Shown here: in pieces, positions 1-9,852 of the stretch
How positions within the stretch are numbered: position 1 is the stretch's first letter
How the letters are laid out: every line of letters begins with the position of its first letter
Source: Chelonoidis abingdonii
Taxonomy: Eukaryota; Chordata; Testudines; Testudinidae
Assembly: GCF_003597395.2 (NCBI RefSeq)
Contig: NC_133782.1
Location: 10,768,152-10,832,151 of the forward strand
Direction: 5' to 3'
DNA length: 64,000 nucleotides
Program-made: the position numbers and the translations under genes
Notes under the pieces: generated by a model
The model's database searches: none
What the model saw: only the letters and a program-made list of their open reading frames with translations
What the model was told of the DNA's origin: nothing

Positions 1-2330
1 CAGTGGACGCCTTAGTCAGAGGTGGCGGCTGAAAGCCAAAGGACAGAATGAACGATATAAACTGTTTTCAAACCAAGGCCAGATTCCTGAATGGGGATAA
101 CCCGTGATCATGCCCGTCGGCGTTTCAGAACCAGAAAGTGGAACCAAATTGTCATTTCCCAGACCACGCCTATAGTTGGAGACAGAATTATGAGGCCTGG
201 AATATGCAGGAACCAATGTTAAATCTCTGGACGAACTGCAAGGCTCCTCAATACAAATGGAGCAGTCTGGAATGTGTTCCTGGAGGACATAACAGGTACA
301 TTACAAGATGGAAAACCCAAAAATCCACACGTTAGGGCGGGGGAATTGGAGCCAAAACTGGATGGAAGTGGCAGAAGCCATGAAACCCCTACGTCTAAGC
401 GGAAATGAATAATCGCGCAGGGGCAACACGACAATAACCTACAACGCTGACGGGCACACCAAGGAAAGGCCACTGACTATCTCCTTGGGTCCTGTGGTTG
501 TAGGTTTATTGTCGGTGTGCCCTGGGGTATTCTTCCACACCACCAAAGCTCCAGATACTCACCTCGACCCACTGACCCAGTCAGTGGAAATGCTTTTAAG
601 TGTAATGAACTGGGACATAATAAAGGCCAACGCCAGAGAACACCCCAACCGAGTAGCAAGTTCATACGCACCATACACCAAAGATCCCCAGGCCCAGATA
701 CCTCTCAATCCCCTTGAGCAAAGGGAAAATTGAGAACGTGGGCAGAAAGAAGGTTACCGCGTGGAGAGGCACGGAGCACAAGTGTCAGCTATCCTACACA
801 ATCCTTCGTGACCTCCGAAACTCATCAACCCAAAGGCCAAGTGACCAGTAACCCCTTCATGTCAAAGCTGGTAAGATTTGCCTACAGCTGAACTGCCTGT
901 CATAACAAAAGGCTGGTCAGATGTGGCAGCTTTGTGCAGTCATGACAATTATTGCCGTCATCCCATGCATGGGGGAGACTTGGCCAACCATGAGGCCGGA
1001 GGCGCGAAGAGAAGTCCGGGAAATGTTACACGCGAGCGCCAACGCCAGAATGCTTCAGCACCATTCCTGTGTCTGAGGGCGTCAGCAGGAAACCATGCTG
1101 TGTTACAGAGACCCGACAGAGGTAGTGGACTCCGGATCCTGCCACCGCACAGCACCAGCACCTCCAGTCCCCGACCCGGAACTGGAACAGCAAACAGCAC
1201 GCAGCACCAGCAATCGCAACCACGTCTTCAACCTCAACCAAGAGGGTGCCAGTGAGCCTGAACGGCAAGAAGCAACAAACAACCCTACCAAAAGGCTCAG
1301 CAGTGCCTGAAATACCACCAGGTGCACCAGCGGAGAGCAGTTCCAGCAAACGGAACAACCCCATCACCAATCGCTCAGAGGGACCAAGCCCAAGTCACAG
1401 TCCTGAGGAGAACTGTGTCTCCAGCCTCAAGGAACAGTTCAGACTGAGCAGGAAAGCCGAACAGCCTTCAGAAAGCTTGGGCAGCGGCACGGAGCACCCC
1501 ACTGCTCTCAGCTCTTCTAACCGATCCTGGTTTGTTATAGACCAAGGACTTTTATACAAGGAAATTCTTTCTGGTGGACACCAGGAGAATGGCAGCCACA
1601 AAACAGTGTGGTTCAACTAAGTAACCGGGGGAAGCTCTTAAGCTTAGCCATGATCATACAGTGGCCATGCTGGTGAACAGAACCAAAGACGGTTGGGGAA
1701 GTCCTTCCACTGGGAGGGGATGGGCAGGAGTTTTGCCAAGTATGTCTGGTCTTGTGAGTGTGCAAAGAGTGGGAAAGCCTCAAGATTTGGTCAAGGCCCC
1801 TCTCCAGCCACTCCGTAATTGAGGTCCCATTTCAGCGAGTAGCTGTGGATATTCTGGGTCCTTTCAAGAAAAGACGCCCAGAGGGAACAGTACGTACTGA
1901 CTTTCCGTGGACTTGCTACCCAATGGCCGGAAGCGTAGCTCTAGGCAACACCAGGAGCTAAAGCGGTGTGCCAGGCCCTAACAGACATTTTTACCAGGGT
2001 AGGTTGGCCCTCGATATCCTTACAGATTCAGGATCTAATTTCTGCAGGCAGCCATGAAAGACCTCGGGAAACTCATGGGGTGAATCACTTGGTGCCACCC
2101 GTACACACCATCAAACAATGGCCGGATTAAGGGAAATTTGGGGCCATATTCGTAAATTCATCAACGAACACTCAATAATTGGGACCTAGTGTTGCCAGCA
2201 GTTGCTCTTGTGCTTACAGGGCTTGTACCACATCCCAGTTTAGGGTTTTCACCTTGAACTTGTGTATGCCACGAGGTTAAGGGGCATTACAGTTGGTGAA
2301 GCAGCAATGGGAGGGTTTACGCCTTCTCCA
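1..2330 (+). mobile_element. Degenerate Gypsy-like LTR retrotransposon (gag to integrase)
   Basis: A zinc-knuckle remnant lies at about 585-636: the FKCNELGH context keeps one Cys and the His, but the first and last Cys positions are Ala and Arg. From about 1500 an integrase-like region follows, with a tether-like segment, a damaged HHCC area near 1640-1790, the catalytic-core start around the VDILGPF motif (about 1845-1865), and a second catalytic Asp context (ILTDSGSNF-like) near 2010-2045. Frames shift repeatedly and stops are frequent, so it is dead. The family resemblance is to Metaviridae (Ty3/Gypsy) pol rather than to a host gene. No protease, reverse transcriptase or RNase H could be recognised between the two parts, and no LTR was found. 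The left end lies outside the window. Confidence 0.6.
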
Positions 2331-2399
2331 GAACTAACATTCGGACTTTTAAGCAACCTACAAAGCCCCTCTGACACTCGTTAGCCTTGCTAAGAAAAC

Positions 2400-2895
2400 C
2401 TAAAGGATACTCACCATGATACTTGCCCACTGAGCTGTGACCTCAGCTCTACCATGTACTGGTCTTCAGGGATGCTGTACCCAAGGCAGGCCCTTTCAAA
2501 ATTTTCTAAGAAGGCCTCAGTGTCATCACCTGCCTTATAGGTGGGAAATTTCTTGTGCTGTGGAAGAATTATTGGCGAAGGGTTGTTAGGATTGGCTGGA
2601 GCATTTTGCCTAGCCTACGCTACCTCCAGTTCATGCTTTCTCTCTTTTTCCCTTTCTTCACTTTGTTTTTGTTGTTTTTCCAGTTCTTTTTGTTGTTTTT
2701 CCATTTCTTGGTGGTGTTTCTCCCTCTCTCGTTGGTGGGCTGCATCTTTGGCTGCTTGTTCTCTTTTGTAGGCTACGTCTCCTTCTTGTTGCTTTCTTTG
2801 GTGGGCTGCCTCTTTGGCTGCCTGTTCGCTTTTGTAGGCTGCCAGTTTGATTTGTTCTTAGTTTTAGCCATTTGGGAACACATGAGAAGTGTAAC
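2400..2895 (-). pseudogene. Gypsy-like gag remnant, opposite orientation
   Basis: Read on the minus strand, about 2895-2640 encodes a lysine/glutamine-rich, coiled-coil-like N terminus beginning MAKTKNKSNWQPTKANRQ. Then 2560-2430 has the retroelement gag signature around FPTYKAGDDTEAFLENFERAC and a following region like EDQYMVELRSQLSG. The frame is broken at least once between the two parts. It lies head-on against the plus-strand element at 1-2330, so two independent insertions (or an inversion) meet near 2350. The A/G-rich sense strand appears as a T/C-rich tract on the plus strand (2630-2830). No function is expected. Confidence 0.55.
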
Positions 2896-3059
2896 AAGTC
2901 ACATGATAGTGGGACGATAAGTTATATCTTAGATTGGCTACACCATGTGTCAATCATTCTGTGGCTGTGTAAGCACTGTGAATGATGCAGTAATAGCGAG
3001 GCTTTGCATTGCACTGTAGTTGCTATGGTTTGACCATTGCTAAGCGGTAAATATGAATT

Positions 3060-3172
3060 GTGTCAAGGGGAATCCAGGACAAATGTTGTCCCAGAGTCAT
3101 TCAGTCTGGGACTGGGACCTGAAATCTACATTTCAGGACTCTCCCGCCCAATTAAGGATTGGTGGTCACTCT
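3060..3172. repeat. Possible degraded MITE
   Basis: GGGACCTGAAATC...TTTCAGGACT and a terminal GGTGGTCACTCT resemble the right half of MITEs with AGNGTGACC ends (compare 6774-6896). The left end is not clear. Confidence 0.3.
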
Positions 3173-3699
3173 AATTGGAGCAAGTATGTCAAGTAACTAG
3201 GAACGACATCATGAGAAGTCCCAGTTCAGTAGCAACTTCTGGTCTGACTCCTACTAGCATTCATTGGTGTTCTCTTTCTCACAGATAGGTACTTCAGAAG
3301 CAAGAACTCTGGAGCTCTTGCAAATGATAAGGCAATGATTGCCTCTAACTTATGTAAGCTCGTGTGAACATGACATCACATGGAAGTTGACTTTAAAGCC
3401 CTCTAAGGACACTAGGCATAACCATTTATGCATAGTCCCTCTGCTTTTATTTGTGATTGCTTATATAATAATATGGTTTGTCTCTCTTCCCCAAATACTG
3501 CCATCTACTGGGTGGGATGTCATTAGCACTCCTGATCAAGTGTTGGTGATCATGTCTGCTTTTACTGCCTGCAACTTAGAGAAGCTATAAGCCCTGAACT
3601 CTGAACTTTTCCCAAGTGGCAAGTAAGCCTTATTTTGAGGGTTTATGTGCAACTACAGGGGTGCATTTGGCTTATGTGGGCCCTAACTCCCACTGAATG

Positions 3700-3925
3700 G
3701 GAATTGTGGGCCAGATTTTCAAAGATATTTATGAACTTAAAGATCTAGCTAGACACCTAGTGGGATTTTCAAAAGTACCTAAATTGGGTTAGATGCCAAA
3801 CTCCTATTAATTTCAAGGGGAGTTCAGTGCCTTACTCACTTAGGTGCTTCTGAAAATCCATCTAGGCATCCATCTGCAGCTTAGGCACCTAAATCCCTTT
3901 GTTAATCTGCTGATATGTGCCCAGA
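3700..3925. repeat. Dispersed near-palindromic repeat (GATTTTCAAA type)
   Basis: GGCCAGATTTTCAAAGATATT, CACCTAGTGGGATTTTCAAAAGTACC, a central CTCCTATTAATTTCAAGGGGAG and a mirrored GGTGCTTCTGAAAATCC form a loosely self-complementary unit of about 220 bases. It is noncoding. Fragments of the same kind appear inside the MIR at 5594-5690 and near 44700-44960. I do not know the family name with certainty. Confidence 0.6.
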
Positions 3926-4060
3926 CCCCCTTCCTTCCCCCTGCACCCCCCAGGTACATAGAAGACCCCAGCCTACCATAGTATAACCACTTTCCATGTT
4001 ATATTCCCGTTTTCCTGTGGTTTGCTATAATGCTAGGCCAGACCCAGTTTACTTTGTCTA

Positions 4061-4470
4061 CAGTGGTGGTTCTCAATCTTTGCACACTACTGTATCCCTT
4101 TCAGGAGTCTGATTTGTCTTGCATACCCACAGATTTCACTCACTGAAAACTACTTTCTTATAAAATCAGACATAAATACAAAAGTTTCACAGCATGCTAT
4201 TACCGAAAAATTGCAGACTGTCTCATTTTTACCATATTATTATAAAATAAATCAACTGGAATATAAATATTGTACTTACATTTCAGTGTATAGTGTATAG
4301 AGCAACATAAATGAGTATTGTATGTATGAAGTTTTAGTTTGTACTGACTTCACTGGTGCTTTTTATGTAGCCTGTTATAAAACTAAGCAAATACCTAGAT
4401 AAGTTGAAGTATCCCCAGAAGATGTTTGCGTAGCCCCAGGAGTACATGTTCCCCTGGCTGAGAACCACTG
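4061..4470. mobile_element. hAT-type nonautonomous element with GTTCTCA termini
   Basis: The ends are inverted: CAGTGGTGGTTCTCAA on the left and CTGAGAACCACTG on the right. The 410-base AT-rich interior has no coding capacity. The five bases GTCTA occur directly before and directly after the element (4056-4060, 4471-4475). Confidence 0.8.
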
Positions 4471-4475
4471 GTCTA

Positions 4476-5507
4476 CAATACTGCAAAGGGCTGACAGGCT
4501 GTTGACTTTCATCCAACCTACCAACTCTATATTGCAACAATGTATATTGTCCAGAAAAACATCACTCTAAAGATATCTGTTTTTTAAGAAACAGATACAC
4601 ACCATTTTGTAGCTGCAGCATTTTGCTCTATTTTGCATATGGAGCTAAGAGTTTAATTTTAAAATGCTGGTTTCATCTTAAACAGTTTCTTTCCTTTCAT
4701 CCTTTCTTGTATGCATTATTTCTCTCTCATGTGCTGTCTTATTTTGTTTTTATTCTTTGAGAAACAACTGACATTTTAACATTGTTTAGCCAATTGTTTG
4801 TGGGGGAAAAAGTTAAATCAAATCTTCCAGTATTGCTGTTTGCAAATCTAATACGAGCTAACAAAATCAAAACAAATTCTACTGAAAAAAATCCATATAT
4901 TATTGCTTAATGTGAGTAATGTTGTTGAACACAATAGAAGTCAGACTTCTAAGTAATTAGGATGTAATTCCTCCTGCTTTAAGCCTCGTCCAGCTCTCAT
5001 TGACTTGAACAGAAGTTGGATCTGATTCTCAAAGCACAGCTTTAAAAGAAACGGTTAGCTAGTAAATGGTAATTTGATGTCTGCTAACACAGCAGTCATC
5101 ATTTTATATGCTCTGGTTCTACCATTCAGATAAAACTGTATGATCCCCAAATAGTCCAGCATTAAAATATTATTTAATGTGCTGTCATTTTAAAGTGCCA
5201 AAGTGACTGTTTCCACATGGTTAGTACATACAGTAATAGGGGAAATGAGTGGTAGAACACAGAACTCCAGATAATTGGCAAATTGCAAAGACTTCTGCTC
5301 ATCTGAAAGCTATTAGGCCAGATCCTCAGCTCTAGTAAAGTGGCATAACTCCACTGAAGTCATCAGAGCTCTGCCAGTTCATTCTGAGTATCTGGCTCAT
5401 TATGTCCATTATTAAATATCACATTGTAGCATATGGCAAGTCTATATTGAAGCCTAACTAACCACCCACTTAAAAGCCCACTGTTCCTATAGTATCTGAG
5501 CTCCTTA
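4476..5507. other. AT-rich stretch beyond EDN3, no gene seen
   Basis: No splice-bounded open frame or recognisable family. A weak palindromic repeat (GGCCAGATCCTCAGCTC ... GAGTATCTGGCTC) sits at about 5318-5398, centred on CTCCACTGAAGTCATCAG. Confidence 0.5.
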
Positions 5508-5752
5508 CTACTTTTAATGGAGTTATTCTCACAACACCCCGTGAGGTAAAGGAAGTTACTGTCCCTGTTATGCAAATGGAAAATTGAGGCAGATTATTAA
5601 AGCTATTTAGGAGTCTAAAGATGCAGAGAAGTGCATAATGGGATTTCAAAAATGCCTACCAGCCTAACCAGTTTAAAAATCTAGCCCTAAGTAACTTGCA
5701 TAAGGTCACACAGGAAATCTGTGGCAGAGCAGAGAATGGAACATTGGTCTTG
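5508..5752 (-). repeat. MIR-like SINE, antisense, split by a later insertion
   Basis: CTCACAACACCCCGTGAGGTAAAG, CAAATGGAAAATTGAGGCAG and, after a break, AACTTGCATAAGGTCACACAGG...TGTGGCAGAG are the MIR-type core and tRNA-related parts read in antisense. About 95 bases (5594-5690) of GATTTTCAAA-type repeat separate the two halves. Confidence 0.65.
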
Positions 5753-5830
5753 TTGGCCCAGGCTAGCCCCCATTTCCCTCCCATGAGAGCTACTATCCTT
5801 CAGGATGAGTAAGTCAGCACAAATTACAAA

Positions 5831-6201
5831 TTTCAAAGTAGCAGCCGTGTTAGTCTGTATCAGCAAAAAGAACAGGAGTACTTGTGGCACCTTAGAGACT
5901 AACACATTTATTTGAGCATAAGCTTTTGTGGGCTAAAACCCTCTTCAAACCTTCTTGTCAACTGTTGGAAATGAGCCATCCTGATTATCACTACAAAAGT
6001 TTATTTCTCCTGCTGATAATAGCCCACCTTAACTGATTACTCTCATTATAGTTAGTATGGCAACATCTATTTTTTCATGTCCTCTGTATATATATATATC
6101 TTCCTACTGTATTTTCCACTGCATTCATCCAATGAAGTGGGTTTTATGTTCAAATAAATTTGTTAATCTCTAAGGTGCCACAAGTACTCCTCGTTCTTTT
6201 T
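5831..6201. mobile_element. Long-inverted-repeat element (GTAGCAGCCGTGTTAGTCTG family)
   Basis: The left part (AACAGGAGTACTTGTGGCACC and TTAGAGACTAAC) is inverted in the right part (GTTAATCTCTAAGGTGCCAC, AAGTACTCCTCGTTCTTTTT). The interior holds a short TA run. A 12-base direct repeat, ACAAATTACAAA, flanks the copy at 5819-5830 and 6202-6213. I know this family as very abundant in turtles and crocodilians but cannot name it with certainty. Compared with the copy at 40230-40380 it lacks the last terminal bases. Confidence 0.75.
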
Positions 6202-6213
6202 ACAAATTACAAA

Positions 6214-6765
6214 GACAGCCTTCAGAATGTACATTTAGGCACTGCTGTCTTGATGAGTTCCAAAGCCTTTTAGAAAAGCTTGGAAGCCAAGAGACAAAGA
6301 CAAAAACACAAACTACCATCATCATATTTTATGGGGAAAAATTGCTTTTAAATAAAGTTCAAGATACCATTGTATTATAAACAGAATGGTTCAATATTCT
6401 TTGTTTAAATTTCCTGATGAATTGTTAGCCTCTTAATCCTGTGAGCTTCCTCTGTCCTGTAAACCCCTCCACAGTAGGTTAGAAGTGTATAATTTCTGAA
6501 AATTATAGCCACAAAAGTAAACATTGTTTTCAATCTCATCTGTTTAAAATTTTACTTGACTACTATACCAGTGGCTTCCAAGCCATGGATTTAAAGGTTT
6601 AAAGTTCCCAGGCTGGAATCTGTTCCTTTTCTCATGATAGCCTTCTGTTACGCTTTCATTGTCTTACTCTCATCACCTATATATCTTGCTTAGATCTGGA
6701 AACATTCTTTTCTCCTTATATCATCCAAGACCAGATTGTCCCAAGTGACACCTAATTTTCCAGCG
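6214..6765. other. No gene or recognised repeat
   Basis: AT-rich sequence with no supported coding potential, structured RNA or clear mobile-element ends. Confidence 0.4.
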
Positions 6766-6773
6766 TGCTGAGC

Positions 6774-6896
6774 ATAGGATGACCAGACAGCAAGTGCGAA
6801 AAATTGGGACAGCAGTGAGGGGTAACAGGCTTCTATATAAGAAAAAGCCTCAAATATCGGGACTGTCCCTATAAAATCAGGCCATTTGGTCACCCT
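6774..6896. mobile_element. hAT-type MITE with GGNTGACCA termini
   Basis: The left end AGGATGACCAGAC and the right end GGCCATTTGGTCACCCT are inverted. The interior carries mirrored TCGGGACTGTCCC and TTGGGACAG motifs. The flanks TGCTGAGC (6766-6773) and CGCTGAGC (6897-6904) look like an 8-base target duplication with one change. Confidence 0.75.
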
Positions 6897-7274
6897 CGCT
6901 GAGCCCTTGGTGTCAAAAGCTGGGCTCCCCAAAAATCAAGGTCATTTTTGAAAATATGGAGTCTTAAATATTGATAGCCTTTTACCCTGCTGCAATGAAT
7001 CATTGCACAATGTTGTAATAGAATCAGGTTTACTTCTATTATAAAGTGGAGGATTTAAGGCTCATGCAAGTAAGGCACGAATAGCACTGGCCAGAGCTAC
7101 ACAGGACAAGTTCTGCAAGCTTCTCCAAGTAAATTGTGTTAATCCTCATCAGTCCTGACCTGCAGCAACCCTGATATTTTCTAGTCCTTAGCCATTTCCC
7201 CTGCATGATGTACGGTGGTCTTGGGATGAGTGGCTAAGCAATAGCTGTGTTGGTACCGCTGCTACTTATGAGAC

Positions 7275-7471
7275 CAGGGGTGGCTCCAGGCCCTAGCACG
7301 CCAAGTGTGTGCTTGGGGCAGCATGCCGCGGGGGGCGCCCTGCCGGTGGACCTCCCACTCTGCTGGTTGCATGCGGGATGTCCACCGGAAACGTGGGACT
7401 GGCGACCGGCAGAGCGCCCCCCACGGCATGCAACCGTGCTTGGGACGGTGAAATGTCTAGAGCCGCCCCTG
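7275..7471. mobile_element. hAT-type MITE with an exact 8-base target duplication
   Basis: The ends CAGGGGTGGCTCCAGGC and TCTAGAGCCGCCCCTG are inverted. TATGAGAC is repeated exactly at 7267-7274 and 7472-7479, the 8-base signature of hAT insertion. The 197-base GC-rich body has no gene; a 94-codon open frame over it is a shadow. A second copy lies at 42583-42790. Confidence 0.92.
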
Positions 7472-7556
7472 TATGAGACTCATTGTCACGTCACCCTGAC
7501 GGTGTCCTCCCTTGTGTGTCTGTATCCATGAATTATCTCTCATCATATACTTGGAT

Positions 7557-7744
7557 CGGGGTAGCCAATAGGTGGACCACGGGCCAAATCCGGACCACCA
7601 TATGTTTTTGAACAGACCACAAAATCTTTATTTACTTTTCGTTATTGTTGTTGCAGTGTGAAAAATGTTTCTCTGGAGTCTGGACCTTGACTATACCCTG
7701 ACCAAAAAATTTGGACCTTGACAAAAAAATAATTGACTACCCCA
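7557..7744. mobile_element. Probable short MITE with GGGGTAGNCAAT termini
   Basis: CGGGGTAGCCAATAGG on the left and AATTGACTACCCC on the right are inverted. GACCACGGGCCAAATCCGGACC and TGGACCTTGA motifs fill the ends. No clear target duplication. Confidence 0.55.
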
Positions 7745-8244
7745 ACCTAGACTGTGAGCTCTTTGGCACAAGGACCATCTTTTCATTATGTATGAAAGGA
7801 GCCTAAAAATGAGGCCTCTTGGCATTATCATAATATAAAAAGGAGTAAATAATTTGTTCACTAATGACTAGGACCAGACCACTAAATATTTTATAATGAA
7901 AAGCTCACCGCGTTTTCTTCATCTGGACTTTTCTTCTCAATGAAAAGCTCAGGGACCAAACTCTGATCTTAGTCATTCTAAATTTATATTAGTGTACTGA
8001 GCTCAGAATCTGGCCCAGTATGTATATTTTATGTCCATTTTTACAGTGCTATATTAAAAATAATTTTCAGCAGCAAACAGATATCACTTACAAAAAATGT
8101 TGATCTGTTATGAATAGTAGAAGCTTTTGTACAAGTGGCCCTTCCAGGGGCTGCGGAGCTCTGAGTTGGGAGTCCTGCTCTTCAGAACGTCACCCTGCCC
8201 TGAGCAAGGAGTCTCCTTTTCACGACCTGCCCAGCCTTGACGAG

Positions 8245-8317
8245 CTGGTCTGAGGGTGATTGTGCCCAGAGGAAAAGGTTAAAGAGGCGTCTCCGGGCAC
8301 AATCACCCTCAGACCAG
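8245..8317. repeat. Perfect 23-base inverted repeat (hairpin)
   Basis: The arm 8245-8267 (CTGGTCTGAGG...TTGTGCCC) is the exact reverse complement of 8295-8317, with a 27-base spacer. The match stops abruptly at both ends and belongs to no element I recognise. Confidence 0.85.
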
Positions 8318-8781
8318 GACTCTGAGACAGGAGCAGCGCCCTCCCTCCCCAGGAGGTGCTAGAGAGATATCACCTTTTACAGGCCCCGGTTCTGAGTTAA
8401 GTTGTGCTTTATGCCACCTCTGGGCAACTAAATTCTGGATTGGTCTGGGGGGCTTGCATGGACCCTGGCATAAGTCTGCCTTCTGCTGCCTCCAACTATT
8501 TGCTGTAGTGCCATCTAGCAGCCCACTGCAGCCATACCGGCTCACGGAACATCTGCTCCTGCCCACAACTCCTCCCTGCTGTGCTCATACACCAAGGGCA
8601 GCACAGGGCTTTCCCAGCATGGAAATCTCTTTTTGTCAAGGGAATCCACAACCTGGGGTGGCAGGCTGGTAATCAATCTAGGTCTGGTTACTAGAACATG
8701 TCCCAGAACTGGGACCACTGTGCCCATCTATAATTATGGCTGAGGGGAGTCCTGAAACTACATCCTTGTATGTGAGACCAG

Positions 8782-9041
8782 GGGTATATTTACACTGCAA
8801 GCAGTGCAAGTCTCCAAGCCCAAGGCAACAGACATGGGCTGGTGGGATCAGGCTATGGCACTAAAAACAGCTGGGGAGACGTTGCAGCTTGGGCTCGGAA
8901 GCCCCCATTCTCACCCCCTAGTTTCAGCGCCTGAGCTCCAGCCTGAGCCATAATATCCACCCAATTATTTTTAGCACTGTAGCAGAATCCCAAGTCTGTT
9001 GACCTGGGCTCTGTCACTCACTTGCCGTTCACTGTGTAGAC
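8782..9041. mobile_element. Harbinger-type MITE, interrupted at its right end
   Basis: It starts GGGTATATTTACACTGCAA and ends TTCACTGTGTAGACA, the inverted GTNTACACTGNA terminus of a common Harbinger-like MITE. The interior has GGGCTCGGAAGCC, GAGCTCCAGCCTGAGCC and GGCTCTGTCACTCA, as in the copy at 55183-55341. A hAT element is inserted in its right terminus, and GTGCAGAGCTACC after that hAT looks like the resumed end. Confidence 0.65.
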
Positions 9042-9852
9042 AAGGGGTTGGCAACCTATGGCACATGTGCCAAAGGTGGCATGTAAGCCGATTTTTGCCT
9101 GGCATGTGCCTGCCAGCTGGGGTCCAGGCCGCCAGCCCCACTCAGCCCACTGCCGGCTGAGGGGCAGGGGGGCGCCACCGCCCCTGCTAGCGGCACCGCC
9201 ACCTTTGCAGGGCTGCTGCCCCCCTGCACCACACCAGCTCCTCCATGGCTGGGGCTCGCTGCTGCCGCAAGCTGGACGCTCTGGCTCTCTGGTGCCTCCA
9301 GAAGGTGGTTCCTCCCTGCTGAGCTGCTCAAGTGGCCCAAGCCCGGCAAAGCTAGTGAGTGGATTCGGGGCAGGGGCCACAGGGGTGGGCTGGAAAGGGG
9401 TCATTGCGGGGGGGCTGTGCACCCTGCAGGGGAGTTCAGGGGGCAGGGAGGGGGGAACCTGGTCTGGGGAGCAGCCCCTGGAGTCTATAAAGGCTCGTTG
9501 GGATTTGCCCCTTAATGAACCGATGTGCGGGGCGGGGGGGGGGGGGGGCGCAAGGTAGAAGTTTTGCCTAGGGTGCAAAATATCCTTGCACCAGCCCTGC
9601 CCCAGGGGGTGCGTGCACCCCAGGTTAAGAATCACCGCACTAAACTGATAAGATCTGCATTTTAATTTAATTGTAAATGAAGCTTCTTAAACATTTTTAA
9701 AAACGTACAACTTTTTTAAAAACAAACAATAGTTTATAGACTTATAGACCTTCTAAAAACGTTAAAATGTATTACCGGCATGCAAACCCTTAAATTAGAG
9801 TGAATAAATGAATACTCAGCACACCACTTCTGAAAGGTTGCCGACCCCTGGT
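9041..9852. mobile_element. hAT element (GGGGTCGGCAACC type) with GC-rich internal insertion
   Basis: Ends AAGGGGTTGGCAACCTATGG and GGTTGCCGACCCCTG are inverted. The flanks GTGTAGA and GTGCAGA are a likely target duplication with one change. The right part (9640-9850) is the usual TTAAACATTTTT body. The middle (about 9100-9640) is foreign GC-rich sequence, including an end fragment of a different MITE (AGGTAGAAGTTTTGCCTAGG ... CTTGCACCAGCCCTG, 9554-9600) and a poly-G run. Open frames of up to 205 codons on both strands here come from the GC-rich composition, not from genes. Confidence 0.75.

Noticed and set aside
9018..9635. 205-codon minus-strand and 166-codon plus-strand frames
   Set aside because: Both lie over a GC-rich insert inside a hAT element; overlapping frames on opposite strands reflect composition.
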